Shown here: positions 48,453 to 61,391 of the stretch, piece by piece
Layout of the letters: every line of letters starts with the position of its first letter
Position numbering within the stretch: the first letter of the stretch is position 1
NCBI GenBank assembly: GCA_020055645.1
Contig: CM034549.1
Span: forward strand, 25,627,930 to 25,691,929
Source of the DNA: Tomocerus qinae
Taxonomy: Eukaryota > Arthropoda > Collembola > Entomobryomorpha > Tomoceridae
Direction: 5' to 3'
Length of the DNA stretch: 64,000 bases
Translations under genes and position numbers: made by a program
The notes under the pieces: generated by a model
Database searches by the model: none
What the model was told of the DNA's origin: nothing
What the model saw: only the letters and a program-made list of their open reading frames with translations

Positions 48453-49515
48453 CTTACCACCGCCCTTCCATCCATCGACCGATAAAGGTCCTTCATACAA
48501 ATCAAGGCATGTTCAAACTGGAAAAAGTTCGTATCAAAAACAACTACAAAAATGGGATGGCTATAGCACAAAGCAAAAATTAGAATATGAACTTGACGCA
48601 AACAATCCCGTTCCAATTTCATCAGTCGTAGACAGGGGAATCTTAGTATCCGAAACAGATCCAAACCCAGAAGATTTTCATTCTAACATGATATATGATC
48701 CAGAAGGCACTATTGTATCTAGAGATCTGCTAACCGACTGCATCACAGTGACAACCTCGAGAAGCTTACCAAAACCTCGAGAGAAAATTCAAATTTCATA
48801 CATACCTATCTGTCCACCTTCTGCTTCTCCTCTCAATCTTGATCATATTAATGTTATCTTAAATAACATTCATTTCAAACCCACGCTAAAACCTATTCAA
48901 TTGCCAGATGTCGATTTGCCGAGTACTAATGACTCTACTAAGGCAATCATATCTGAAGACGTCAGAAACTATAAACAAAAAGTAAAAGACAATATAAAGT
49001 CATTAAGTAAGCAATTCGTTCAAAAGATTGAAATTGCAAAATCTTCAGAACGGGAATGTGCATTAAAACGCATGAAACATACCCCTTTCCTTCACAGTCC
49101 AATTCATTGTTCAAATAAAGTAACGCTAAGATGCAAACCGAAAACTGAAGCTCAACTGGCGCGTGAAAAACGTCACCAGAAAGCTCGGAATGACCGTAGA
49201 TATCATGCCCAATTGGCAAAAGAAGCTGCATGGAGGAATGTTTTATTAACTCCTCTGGCTAAGGCATTACCACTTCCTCCGATTGAACCTGACATTGTCG
49301 AAGAATACGTTCCGACACCTTCAGGATTCGTCGCAGATGTCACTTATGTTCCCAGTGTTAGCACAATTCCTTCCACTGATGAAAATATCACAACAAGTTT
49401 TTCGAATTTAGGTCTCTCAAAAGACGACGCACTCGAAAATCACGAAATAGTGGCCGAAGATCTTGAAATGGTGATTGACACCTCTGCAGAAGAAGAACTT
49501 CTAGCTGATGACTAA
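48346..49515 (+). CDS. Third ORF of the LTR element, function unknown
   Basis: 389 codons, overlapping the end of pol in another frame. Pro/Tyr-rich start (RPPYLPLPPAWIP), basic middle (REKRHQKARNDRRYH) and acidic end (LEMVIDTSAEEELLADD). No signal peptide, membrane helix or envelope motif is visible, so an env assignment is not supported. It is an accessory ORF of unknown role. Confidence 0.7.
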   Translation: MQRFPGRYQQETPYHYRPPYLPLPPAWIPNPYFLPNLPPPFHPSTDKGPSYKSRHVQTGKSSYQKQLQKWDGYSTKQKLEYELDANNPVPISSVVDRGILVSETDPNPEDFHSNMIYDPEGTIVSRDLLTDCITVTTSRSLPKPREKIQISYIPICPPSASPLNLDHINVILNNIHFKPTLKPIQLPDVDLPSTNDSTKAIISEDVRNYKQKVKDNIKSLSKQFVQKIEIAKSSERECALKRMKHTPFLHSPIHCSNKVTLRCKPKTEAQLAREKRHQKARNDRRYHAQLAKEAAWRNVLLTPLAKALPLPPIEPDIVEEYVPTPSGFVADVTYVPSVSTIPSTDENITTSFSNLGLSKDDALENHEIVAEDLEMVIDTSAEEELLADD

Positions 49516-49650
49516 CGTTTCACATTGAATTATGGTTCCACTGATGATTCCACTTAATTTTACGTCATTTCATTATTATTGTTGTAATTATGCTGTTTGT
49601 TTATATTTTAAATTCTAAAAGGGTTGAGCTGTCATTAAGAGGTGAGGAGT

Positions 49651-50583
49651 TGTAAAGAATATTTTATTCTTTACAAGATTCCCAGATTCATTAGCATTTG
49701 ATGTAAACCTAGGCTCAAGTAATTAGGTAAACTATGGGATGAACTATGGAAAATCAACTAAGATTGTGTCACTGCCAGCTCAATATCCCAATTATCTACC
49801 TATGTAAATTGCAGGGAAAATTATGTTACATAAAACCGCTGTCCACCCTTGTTTCTTGGCCTTTTTCTTGTTCTTATTTGTTGGAGTAACTTCACTCTCG
49901 GTGGACTCCGTCCCATTAGTGTTGAGTTACCAATTAATTCTAAGTTTTGTCATAAAATTTCAAAAGCAAACTCAAACTCGTGTAATACGTAAGTTTGAGT
50001 TAAAATTTATTTAATAAGTTAAGTTGATTGAATTAAATAATTTATCAATCCAAATCATAAAATCACAAACATTTTTATGATTTGGAGGTTTAAATTATTA
50101 CGAATACTCACCTAATTACAATTCCTACCTTCCTCAGAAATCTGTTCGAGATTACCCCTTGACTTGGAGCTGGACATTGCGGGTAGCAAATAGTATTTAA
50201 GGATCTTAATTTTACGGTAAATTTATAATTAAGTTTAATTAATCTGCCCTGTTTTCTTTGAGCGTACACGACAGCAACAAAGAAACAACAGAAAAGTATT
50301 GAGTAAAAGAATTATTATAATTCATAATTATAGAAAACTCTTGTATCGAGAAAGCAATTAATCTTTGAAATTGTGGTGTGTTGATCTACATGGTGTGATC
50401 ATTCAATCTCTTGCCAATTAGTTAATAAATAAATAACTCTACTCTGTAATTTCGAACCTATTGAGAGCTTATAATATAGTGTTTTCTATCATACAAATAA
50501 CCTAGCTCATGCACATTCAATCATCAATACATTTTATCTAAATAGACTCGTAATCCTAAGCAAATCGATAGAAAACCATTATA
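49651..50583 (+). repeat. 3' LTR of Gypsy-type element
   Basis: 933 bp, the same length and reading as the 5' LTR, preceded by a purine-rich tract. The small 63-codon ORF inside each LTR is a by-product of the repeat. Confidence 0.92.
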
Positions 50584-50587
50584 ATCT

Positions 50588-51421
50588 ATATAGAAGAAAC
50601 TAATGTTTCCTCTATTCTTGGAGTCGGACTAGCTCTATTTATAACCTTCATACTGTGCCAGCTAAGTTTAATTCATAAATTGATGAAATCAACTTAATAA
50701 ATGCAAAATATTTGTACAATGTAACAGAAAACTTATTTTACAGAACTTGTTTCGATATCGTGCGAAGTAATAACATAGCCTTTCTCAGCAACAGTAAATC
50801 GATTAATGTGACACGGCCCAAGCAATCGTAGTAGATTTAATCGTACTAGCAGTAGTCATTAATTAGTTTTATTTCGAAGGTTTTTATCACAAAACTAACG
50901 CATGTTACTACTGCATGTACTAACGTGACTCTCAGAGTATCAGAGTCATGTGTATTACATATTATTATATGCTACGGAATTAGAATGTAATATCTACTCA
51001 AGGAAGGTAATAGACGCTTATGACATCAAACTATCTGCATATCTTCTTTGATAGAATCATTTGAAATATTAATCAAAATCGCTGATCGGAGTAATCATTA
51101 AAAATCAAATATTAATTATTTTAAGAAATTGGGTTTACCTCTTTTGCTTATCGCTATTTAATGAGGAAGATCTATAGTTCACTAAAGAGGAACTATTATA
51201 CCTATTTGTAATTCCAGTTTAACTACGTTTTTAAAATGATAAAAGTTTAATCGTTGATTATTTCTCTTCATAATGTAATCACCTATGAGTGCTTAGATAA
51301 AGTTAATAATAATCCACGTTTTTATGACATTTTTATAAACAAAAAAATAATACCCAGTATGTTTTTTTTATTTTGAATCAACATCTTATAAGTTAAATGA
51401 ACAAAATATTGCTTAAAATGA
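50588..51421. other. Intergenic between LTR element and acyltransferase copy 4
   Basis: AT-rich; nothing recognised. Confidence 0.55.
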
Positions 51422-53905
51422 CTATACAGTTCCATGCTTGCTTAGGAAATCCAATTCTTCTAGAATAAACTGATTGACCTTGTCAACTTCGGAATTCTTT
51501 GAAAATATGTTTTTGTTTACTGCTATTTTCATGTGCACAATCCCGCAGAATGTTAAGGAAGAGAATAAAATACCTGAAAGTACAAAATTATGAATGATAC
51601 CAATAAGCCATAATCATATGAGATGGTTGCAAAGATTTTAAGCGTGTAAATTAATAACTGCCAAGAGACTTGGAAAAGAGTTATGTAATTTTATGTAGTG
51701 GTGAATCAAAATTATTGGACAAGGATATTGAGGTTCTTACTGCTTCTGAACTTTTGTTGCCCATAACTGAAGTGGACCTTTGTCACTTGTTCTCCGAATA
51801 TTGAAAAGGGTTCCTCCGTCCCCACAAATATATTCATGGCGCCTGTAGGAGGTTGATAGGGCATCATCGCGTCTATCAGAAATGAGGGGAGTGACCCAAT
51901 TATTTCACGCAAATTAAACACAGCAGAAGCTGCAGTAGATCTCTTCGCCTGTTTTAAGTAATTGTCAATCGATTTAAGTCTTTCCACAGGATCCTTGATA
52001 CCAACCGGAAAAACCAAAGTAACTGCACTCCTAAATGGAAAACAGAAATTCAATCAAATACAAATCTAAACGTACTACTTATATCCTTGGAATTTCCGCC
52101 AGTAAATAAAAATGTATACTCATGGACTAAAATTGTTTATTTGCTTAACAGGTTGGTCTTACATAGTAATGATATTATTTCACTTACGCATGAACTCTGA
52201 GCTTCCCTGGATGACCTGAATAAAATAATACGATATAATTATAAATCATTAATGATTTATTGATGATATTTAGTTATTACTCCATTAATTATACATGATG
52301 AAGGTTCAGGGTTGCGGAGGATGAAACAGAAGGGTTGGATTAATTTTTACAGGAAAAAATTAGGAAAAAGTTAATTTCGTCCGGATAAAAGTGGACAAAA
52401 TTAATTTCGTCAGGATAAAAGTGGACAAAATTAATTTCGTCCGGATAAAAGTGGACAAAATTAATTTCGTCCGGATAAAAGTGGACAAAATTAATTTCGT
52501 CCGGATAAAAGTGGACAAAATTAATTTCGCCCCATGGACAAAACTAATTTCATCCTGGCAAGTACGTATACAGAACTGAGTTTCGATGGGGTCTAAAATT
52601 TTTGGCACTTTTTGACGAAAATGAGTCAAAAATGGCGATTTTTTTGCTCTTTTGAGAGAAAAATCTTTTTCCTTGGATTTCGGAGGGTGGGCTTCAGCCC
52701 GTAAATACGTTATTGCATCCTGGATATTAAACTTTTGTCCGGACAAAACGCAACTCTATTAAGGTTGTGTACCTATATGAGTTGAATGTTCCGAAAAGTG
52801 TACTGAACGATAATTTTCGACTAATGATAATGTCAAATGAAAAGTGGACAATACCTGGCATTGGGAGGGGATAACCGTACTGCATTCCAGTAGGAATGTT
52901 CATATTGAGATCCAGCATAGTTCTTCGAAGTCCTCCTATCCATGCCGCAGTGACGACACTTCCAAATGCAACGTTGTGGACTTTTCGTATTTCTTTCACA
53001 TAATCTAACGGAACCTGCAAAGCTTTAGTACTTATTTGCTCTCGGGATAAATCCTTGTAATCCCTCCGGAATTCATTACGTACAGATCCAATACTCGGGA
53101 TAAAAGTGAAACGAGCCAAATCGAAGGGCGTTCTGAATAGCAAGATAAAGTAGCTAAAGAACTTTCCTACATTTCTCTTCCAACTGTAACTAGGTGGACT
53201 TATTCCCAATTTGTCAAGGTCGACCCCTCCTAAATCTCCAACGATTAATTGAAATAGAGCAAATCCATCCATAAGACCATGATGAGTTCTGAAAAAGACG
53301 ACCGATTTTGGTAAATCTTCTGGACTGCTCCTGACATTTGGCAGAACTATAATTTGCCACGGTGAGTGTTTCTTGATGTGCGCCCGGGTCACTAATTCCG
53401 CCTCTACATTTGCAGCATCTACATCGCTATAGAATTTCCCTTCTTCAGGGACTTCATAATAGTCAACGTGGCTCTTTATGTCAAAACTTGCTTCGGGTCT
53501 CCAAAAATAATATCCCCACCATCTATATGGATATTGTTTCAACTCGGGATATTTTAAGGATCCGTCACTTGTTTTTGCATCGATGAGTTTCTCTGTTGCC
53601 ACTTGCCGAACTAGATTTATGTCTATATTCCCCTCCTCCACTGTCAACGCTATCACTGTTGTATTGTCATTTCTCCCGTACACTTGGTCGTAAGACACCA
53701 TGATGGCATTGCCACTGGATAATATTTTCGAAAGATCTGACCGGAAACATTTGGCACATTTTATCAGACAGTACCGATAAAGATAGAGAGGAATGAATAG
53801 AATCGGTGTAATAAGAATTGTAAATACTAATAAATATATTGGGAGCACCAAAATCCATTTGCAACAGTTTAGAAAATATGTAATTGAACACTTTTTATTC
53901 TGCAT
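51422..53905 (-). CDS. Wax-synthase/DGAT-type acyltransferase, copy 4
   Basis: Exons 53905-52855, 52215-52188, 52030-51741, 51573-51422; 506 residues. Exon 1 codes an N-terminal membrane segment (LPIYLLVFTILITPILFIPL), FRSDL, and the acyltransferase domain with the full motif HHGLMDG at about 207-213. The second exon is only 28 bases (HPGKLRVH). Exon 3 begins the WSD1-like domain (FPVGIKDPVERLKSID, NIFVGTEEPFSIFG, MHFSYGQQKF-type end). Enzymes with this motif transfer acyl groups from acyl-CoA to fatty alcohols or diacylglycerol, with the second His as base, on membranes. Exon lengths equal copy 5 throughout. The first intron is 639 bases and carries a 30-bp tandem repeat. Confidence 0.9.
52371..52530. 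repeat. 30-bp tandem repeat, about five units
   Basis: Five head-to-tail units starting at 52371, each beginning TTAATTTCGTCCGGATAAAA and ending GTGGACAAAA, nearly identical, then a degenerate part-unit to about 52.56 kb. The period is a multiple of three and free of stops in frames on both strands, which creates long but meaningless ORFs. It lies in intron 1 of acyltransferase copy 4. Confidence 0.9.
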
Positions 53906-55411
53906 TTTGTCACTGCCAATAGGTCGATTAATTTAAAGGGATTTATGTTATGTCCTTATTATGTAATCCATAAGTATCACTTCAATATTTACTATGATTT
54001 CTTGCTGGTGATTGCTCTAGTATACTTGTATATGGATATGTGAGGATCATTTTGATGGAAATGATGGCTGCATTATAGTTAAATCCTTTTCTCACATAAA
54101 ATTACGTAGTTTATGACGACTACTGTAGGGCATTACAATCCAACCTTCTATTGCCCAAGATCACGATATAATTAGTTACCCATACTTCGTTTATGTGAAA
54201 GCTAGCAATTATCTTTGTGGGAAATATAGAAATAATAGCATCTGTGTGAAATTCAAACATTTACATTGTAATTACTTTTATGTAGTGATTTTGATGAAGG
54301 TTTTGCAGTTCGAGGAATGTTGGCAAGTTTTTTTATATACCACAAAAGTTATATTTCAGTGCAATATCCCGCAATCCCATCACGTAGTCTCCGCCCTGTA
54401 GTATTGTACTTGCTTTTCTAGTTTTTGTTTCATGATCCCTTATCAGAACTATTCTGCATTAATGCAATGATCAAAGCTAACTTTTATTGAGTCAACACAC
54501 CTACAGAAAATGCCATCTTTTAATCAAAGCCTGTTAAGAATAGCCAGGCCGTTGATCTAAGATACGAAGATGGACTTATATAGTTAATTAGATGTTTTCA
54601 AATTAATTTCTACAAAAAAAATTTTTTAACTTTAATTGGAGTTTGGATCAATGACAGCTATTTCTTTATTCATTTGTCAACTTTATACACAAATTGTGAA
54701 TACTTAAAACATACAAAACTTATGGAATTGAACGAGTCTGAATTTTATTGAAGGCATAGCAGACACTAAGCATCAAATATACATTACATGAATACAATTG
54801 CATTTAGTCAGTGTCTATAATATTTCAAATGGACTGTCTTTTGAAGATATGATTTGATATTTTGGAAATTTTTGGTAATACAAAAAGCAGAAATCAGTGA
54901 ATTAATAGGAAATAAAAAGACAAATACATTATAAGATACAGATAAGTCTTAAATAACTAACTATTGATGCATTATGTGCAACTAGATTGAAATTATTATC
55001 AAAACTACTGAGATTGGCTTAATAAAAGTAATAAACAGTTTATTATTAATGGTAAGTACTATTGTAAATGGAAAAGGAATTAGACCCGTGGGAGACAGAA
55101 TTCCCATAAGCGAATAATGAAAGGTTTTTAGAAATCTTCAAAATTTTATTGACGATATCTCTTGGCAACTGAATAATGTCACCATTGCTAAATGCTAAAT
55201 CAAATCCAAAGTTTATCCCATTGCTTAGATACAAATTGAAAACAAAACAAAAACGATATTCGCGTTTCACATAACTTGCAAAGAAATGCCACGGGTCTAA
55301 TTTCTTTTCCATTTACAATAGGACATATTGGTATTTGAAACAAAATCAGTTTCATTTTCTGTAAGCACGTCTGTAATACAATTAGTGTATTGTACTAAAC
55401 TTCGATTTTAT
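53906..55411. other. Intergenic between acyltransferase copies 4 and 5
   Basis: AT-rich; nothing recognised. A minus-strand ORF at 55046-55312 lacks family features. Confidence 0.5.
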
Positions 55412-57210
55412 TTATACGATTCCTGATTTACTCAAAGCATCTAGTTCTTGAAGAACGAATTGATTAATTTTGTATACTTCTGATTGGTTTGAAAAAATAT
55501 TTTTATTAACTGCTATTTTCATGGCCACAGTTCCGGAATAGCTCAAAGATGAAAACAGGATACCTAAAAGAATAGATTGAACTTTAGATCTCTAGAGTAA
55601 GGTAAGATTATGCTAAGGGAAAGGTAAATGTTGTTCTTACTGCTTCTAAATTTTTGTTGTCCATAGCTAAAGTGCATTTCATTCACTTCTTTCCCAAAAA
55701 TAGAGTAAGACTGAGATGGACAAGCAAAAATGTTCATAGCTCCTGTAGGCGGCTGTCGCGGGACGATTGCGTCTATAAAAAATGTCGGCATTGCTCCAAT
55801 AATTGGCTTGAAAAGGAATATTGCTTCAGGATATGAAGAAGATTTAACTTTCTTCATTAACTTGTCGATCTTCTTAAGTCTTTCTACAGGATCCTTGATA
55901 CCAATTGGGAAAGATAAGGTTGCAGCACTCCTATTAAAGAAAATATGACAAAATAATTTTAATTTTGGACAAACTTTGCAAAATAAAATAGAAGATTGTG
56001 TTAAATAAACTTACGCATGAACCCTTAACTTCCCTGGATGCCCTGAAAAAATGGAATGAGGAATTAGACACAAGTAAAGTGTATGCGCATGTTTAATAGG
56101 TAAGATTTGGCACTTAAATGCAGACAAATACATTTTAGGCTTGATTTATTATTTTTTACCTGGTATGGGCCAAGGATAGCCAAAAAGGACTAATTTCGGT
56201 ATCTTCATATTAAGGTCCAGCATAGTCCTTCTGAGTCCACCTACCCACGAAGAGATAATAATACTTCCCAAGTCAACATCTAGTGATTTTCTAATTTCTT
56301 TAAAATAATCCAATGGAATGCGTAATGTTTTAGTCCCTAATTGGTGTTTTGAAAGATCTGCAAAATCCTTTCGAAAGTCATTGTATCCAGAAGTCACAGT
56401 TGACTCAACATTGTAAGCAATATCAAATGGAAGTTTAAAATACTGTTTCGCGTAGTACAGAAATATTTGTGCTTTTGTTTTCCAGGTGCGATTAGCTGGA
56501 CTCACTCCTAATTTTGAAGGATCTACTCCACCCAAATCCCCAATGATTAGCTGAGCTAGAGCAAATCCATCCATTAGTCCATGATGAGTTCTAAAATATA
56601 CATTTGATTGTGGATCGTCCTCAGGTGTGGATTTGACATTCGGTAAAATTATAATTTGCCAGGGCGAATTTTTTTTGATGTGATCTTTGGTAACTAATTC
56701 TGCTTCCACAAGGGCTGCATCCTCATCACTGTAGAACTTCCCTTCTTCAGGATTCGCATAGAAATCCACGTGAGTATTTATATCAAAATTTTTTTCATGT
56801 CTCCAAAAATAATATCCCCACCATCTAAAAGGATATTGTTTTAACTCGGGATATTTAATTGAACCGTCCCTTGTTTTTGCATTTATCAGTTTTTCTGTCA
56901 CAACTTGCCGAACTAGTTCCAGATCTAAATTCCCTGCCACTTTTAATGCTATTACTGTTGTATTGTCATTTCTTCCGTAGACTTGGTCGTATGAAACCAT
57001 AATAGCATTGCCACTTGGTAACATATTAGCTAAATCTCTCCGGAATAATTTGGAAACTAATTTTAAACAGAAACGGTACAAATAGAATGGACTTAGTATT
57101 AAAGGTAATACAATCAGACCAATAAATATTAGTATCGTAATAGGAATCACAAAACACCATTTTAAAATTGATGCTATGAACATTTTGCACTTATTCTGCT
57201 TCTGAGACAT
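55412..57210 (-). CDS. Wax-synthase/DGAT-type acyltransferase, copy 5
   Basis: Exons 57210-56160, 56042-56015, 55930-55641, 55563-55412; 506 residues, with the same four exon lengths as copy 4, so the two are recent sisters. The N-terminal helix is FVIPITILIFIGLIVLPLIL. The motif HHGLMDG is complete at about 209-215. The C-domain has FPIGIKDPVERLKKID and MNIFACPSQSYSIFG, ending in a short hydrophilic tail (LDALSKSGIV). The intron between exons 1 and 2 is short (117 bases) and lacks the tandem repeat present in copy 4. Confidence 0.9.
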
Positions 57211-58126
57211 GATTCTTGATTATAAATGATCCATGTTTGGAGCCAACTAGTGAGCAGCTGTCCCGGATGTTATTTCGCTAACCACACTAACCATCTACCT
57301 ACGTATGGCACTGATGTAATTGCAAAATTTTCAGGTTTTTCGCTGGATGGATGTTCTCACCCATTTTTTTTTAGTGAATAGTACATAATCTACTATTATA
57401 AGTACATAAGATGTACGAAATGGCCAAAAACATGTACTTTACTATATAATCGCAGACCGCAACGTAGTTTCCATTCTTCCTTTGACTTTGCTGGGTTTGC
57501 ATGTAAGAAATCCTGCCATGTGCCATCCCTGGGAATACAAGTCAATTCATTATTTACATAGGTGTGAGAAAATGAGATCTCATTAACCTAGGCTCCCTAA
57601 AGGACTACATTAATCATTTTGTGCTTCCTCTACACTTACCTACAATTTTTGCAAATGTATGTTATTTTGTGCGTGCGGCAGAAATTGAATTGCTAATAAA
57701 ATATTTCTTATTTGAAACTAATTTACAATTAAATATTTTTTATTTGCAATTAGTACAGTGAAATAAGGTTTATGAGCAAATTATTAGGAAATATAAGTCA
57801 TATAAGAAATATAAGTCATCGCATAATTATATCAAGGCTACTCGTTAAGAAAGGGGAAGCTGCACCTTAATGCTTTATAATTCTTCATACAAAGCGTAGT
57901 ACCCCGGTAGGTACTCCTTGGATTGCAGCCATATACACAGATTTAATTTGTCTTTACATTGTATTCTAAAATTCATTTTTTGTTTTGATGTTTTGAACAA
58001 TTTACGTGTACAATTTTTGTATATTTATCACACGCACAAACATAAAAGATATTAGACTCTTGTTAGATATAATATTATAGTATTTCAACGTAGAATCAAA
58101 AGTTATTTTGGTTACACGCAGGTAGT
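57211..58126. other. Intergenic between acyltransferase copies 5 and 6
   Basis: AT-rich; nothing recognised. A short direct repeat (ATATAAGTCAT/GAAATATAAGTCAT) lies near 57.79-57.82 kb. Confidence 0.5.
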
Positions 58127-59999
58127 TTACACTTCTTGTACTCTGAGAGCTTCCAATTCTTCTAGTAAATATGAATTAATTTTCTTAACATCGGCCAAAT
58201 CCGGAAATCTATTTTTATTAATGGTAATCTTCATTGTGACATCTCCAGCATAAGTCATGGCCGAATAAAGCACACCTAAAATGCAATTAATACGAGCATT
58301 AGTAATTGAAGTAATTCTATCATGCATGGTTAATTTTAAAAAAGGTACTTAATGAACCCACTTGTTCTAGTTTTCTGTTGGCCAAAACTAAAATGAAAAC
58401 CATTGACTTCATGACCAAAAATGTAGAAGATTTTCGAAGGGCCAGGGAATATATTAACCGTCCTATGAAAAGATACAACACAAATAGTATCAAAATTGAG
58501 CAGAATACTCTTCAACAATAATTTCATATTACGCAGTAACTATTTTCGTACCCAGTTGTTGTCTCTGTAGGCATAACAAAATCTAAAAGCGCTGGAGAAA
58601 ATGATCCAAGCAGTGGTTTGAATACGACCAATATTTGAGTTTCTGTACTTCTTTTAATATACAGCATGAAATCGTCTATGGCTTTTAGTCTTTTAATTGG
58701 ATCTTTTATCCCAATAGGAAAAAGCAAGGCTCCAGCAGTTCTAGAAACACAAGACGAAATGAAACATTCAAATATATTTACAACTTAAAATATTTCTCAT
58801 GAGTTTAGCTCTGGAATTTTTTAATGCTTACGCATGAACTCTTAACTTTCCTGGATGACCAGGCAAAGGCTGAGGAGATCCAAATATAACCTTTTTTGGA
58901 ATTTTCATGTTGTGATCCAGCATTGATCTTCTCAAGGCCCCAACAAGGAGGGCATTAATCACACTCGTTAACCCAACTTTGTGGGTCACTCTAATTTCTT
59001 TCAAAAGCTTCAAAGGAATTTTTACTGGAACGGTTCCAGCATGATATAGAGAACATTTTTCATGTTCTAGTCTAAAGTCATTTTGCTTAATGCCAATTCT
59101 TTTTACCGCACTGTAGGCTAAATAGAAAGGCAAACTAAAGGTTAGGCAAAAGTAGTAATAAAACTTCTGACAAATATTTTTCTCTGGAGGATTTGGGAAT
59201 ACTATTCCTACTTTGGTTAGATCTTGTCCTCCTAACTCTCCAACCTATTTAGATAAATTAAATTATGTTTCAAATAATAATTAGCATTAAGCAGATCTCA
59301 AAATGATTTGAATTTAGTTAAAATGGTTTTACTTGGTTTTACCAATAATTTCAGAATAGCAAATCCATCCATGAGTCCGTGATGTGTTCTGAAGAACGCT
59401 ATGGAATTTGAAGGATCATTCTGGTGGGATTTTACATTTGGAACAATAATTATTTCCCACGGAGATTTTTCTTTCATATGGGGCTTTGTCATCAATTCCG
59501 CTTCGATAACAGCGATATCTTCATCGCTGTATATTTTCCCTTGTTCTGGGATTGTGTGATAGTTGACATGATGCTTAATGTCAAAATCTTCATTTTTCCA
59601 AAAATAATAACCCATCCACAGAAAGGGATATTGTCTCAATTCGGGATACTGCAAATTTCCATCTGGAGCTTTGACTTCAATAAGTCTTTCGATAGTAATT
59701 TGTCGCACTTCTTCTATATCTGGCACTCCATTTAATCTTAAAGCTACTACTGTAGTATTGTTATTAATTCCGTAAATATTATCGGGAGCTGCCATTATTG
59801 TATTGCCTTTTGCCATCAAATTGTCTAGGTCTGGCCGAAACCATTTGACTATCACTGAGAGGAACCATCGGTAGAAATAAAAAGTTGGAGTTACAATGAG
59901 TGCAGCCATAAATAATCCTAAAAATATAAATATAGCCGATATCGAGGCCAATAAAACCTCGCAAATGTCAGCACAAAACGTTTTAATATTTTTAGCCAT
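58127..59999 (-). CDS. Wax-synthase/DGAT-type acyltransferase, copy 6
   Basis: Exons 59999-59343, 59244-58832, 58740-58552, 58462-58362, 58275-58127; 502 residues. The motif is HHGLMDG at about 206-212. The gene structure differs from copies 4 and 5: an extra phase-0 intron follows soon after the motif (AILKLL/VGELGG), the 28-base mini-exon is fused into exon 2 (PLPGHPGKLRVHA continuous), and the WSD1-like exon is split before TVNIFPGP. This last split is shared in position with copies 2, 3 and 7. All junctions keep phase and no stop interrupts the frame, so it appears functional. Confidence 0.88.
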
Positions 60000-61391
60000 A
60001 ATGCCACACTAATTGGCAAAATTGTGTCAAAAATTGTAAATATTGCCTGTTTTAGGCGTGTAGGAGTTACACTTTTAAGGTACGGCTACGGAAGTACCAG
60101 AAATGGAACAACACTTCACTGTACTGCACTTTTAAGAATTTTTTATATGAAATGAACAAATATAGGCTTACTTTGTAAGTTACCAACACATGGTTTTTGG
60201 CACATTTATTGTCACTATTGTACTACTTACTGCTAGATTGAAACAATTGCCTCACCTGGAGAATTACATAAATCAAAACCGTTTCTTCATAAAAACTGTT
60301 TTGGTGGGATTTTCCGATTTACAAATTTTTTCCTTGCAAACATGCTTTACTTCCTAAACCTTGTGAAATTAGCACTTTTTATATTCAAACAATTAGAATA
60401 ATCTCAATTTTAAATCAGACAATACTAATATTCCCTTTTGCAGGTTCTGTGGCTTATAGCAGACGCTCAATCAAGGGATTGACCCACATCAATATTCTGT
60501 AATAGTCTCTTATAGCATACTTTCCAATGAATTAAAATCTTAGGATCCTTTAAAACTACATGTACAGTTTATTCTGAAGTTTTTAGCAATTTGGACAGTA
60601 GAGTGACGTAAAGTCTACTGTTTTTTCGACTAGTAGTGTTCCCTATTCTGTTTGTTGTATTTTGATTCAACGGTTATACAAACAGGTACATTTGTTTGCG
60701 TCAAGGGAATATTTAATTCCCATCCCATGTGCGTCTGGGATATTTCTCATGACTTTTGTTAATGACACCACGATAGGTACGTGCTCCACTATTACACATG
60801 TACAAACAAGGAAACTACTACATATACTAGCATTTAGCATTTTAAAAAAGCTTGTACAAATTTACTTGTAAATTGTATAAAGTAAATAAAACTATCACGA
60901 ATAGGAAAGAAACTGACAAACTAGCAACATACTTTTATTTATTAAATCCCACATGCTGTATACCAATGTACTAAAGGCACCAATGAGCAGTCAGAGTTTT
61001 CATTTTAATACGATGCAATGATTTTGTATTTATTATGGAAGAAAATATACCTCGCTGCCAAAAATAATGGCGAACATTTTTGTACTCTCAAACAGAATCA
61101 TGTTTACATTACTCCATCTATTTCAAACCCAATTTGAGATTCTAATCAGTGCTTTTCGAAACGTAGCAATGGGATGCAAGATGCAATCACTTAATTTTTT
61201 TTAACATCTTCAGTTTTACAAACAGCCATATGCAAGAACTATAAAACTAATTGCAGATAAATTTTTTAGATGCATGCCCATAATATGTCAACACATGAGT
61301 ATAGAACATTCGGTAACAAAAACTTTTTGTGCTTTATTTCAAAATGACCATGAAGTTACATTTGTTAACATTGATGAAATCTGACGAACGG
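60000..61391. other. Intergenic between acyltransferase copies 6 and 7
   Basis: AT-rich; no exon recognised. Presumably holds the copy 6 promoter. Confidence 0.55.

Larger units (their letters stand above)
42050..50583 (+). mobile_element. Gypsy-type LTR retrotransposon, apparently whole
   Basis: An 8.5-kb element with two 933-bp LTRs that look identical, flanked by ATCT on each side (42046-42049, 50584-50587). A primer-binding-site-like stretch (CTGGCGACC) follows the 5' LTR and a purine-rich tract (AAGAGGTGAGGAG) precedes the 3' LTR. It holds three long ORFs: gag-like, pol and a third. Pol order (protease, RT, RNase H, integrase) is that of Ty3/Gypsy. The matching LTRs and open ORFs indicate a recent insertion. 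It lies between acyltransferase copies 3 and 4 and interrupts no recognised gene. Confidence 0.93.

Noticed and set aside
52360-52746. 128-codon ORF with ten-residue repeats
   Set aside because: Created by the intronic 30-bp tandem repeat; it lies between two good splice sites of acyltransferase copy 4.
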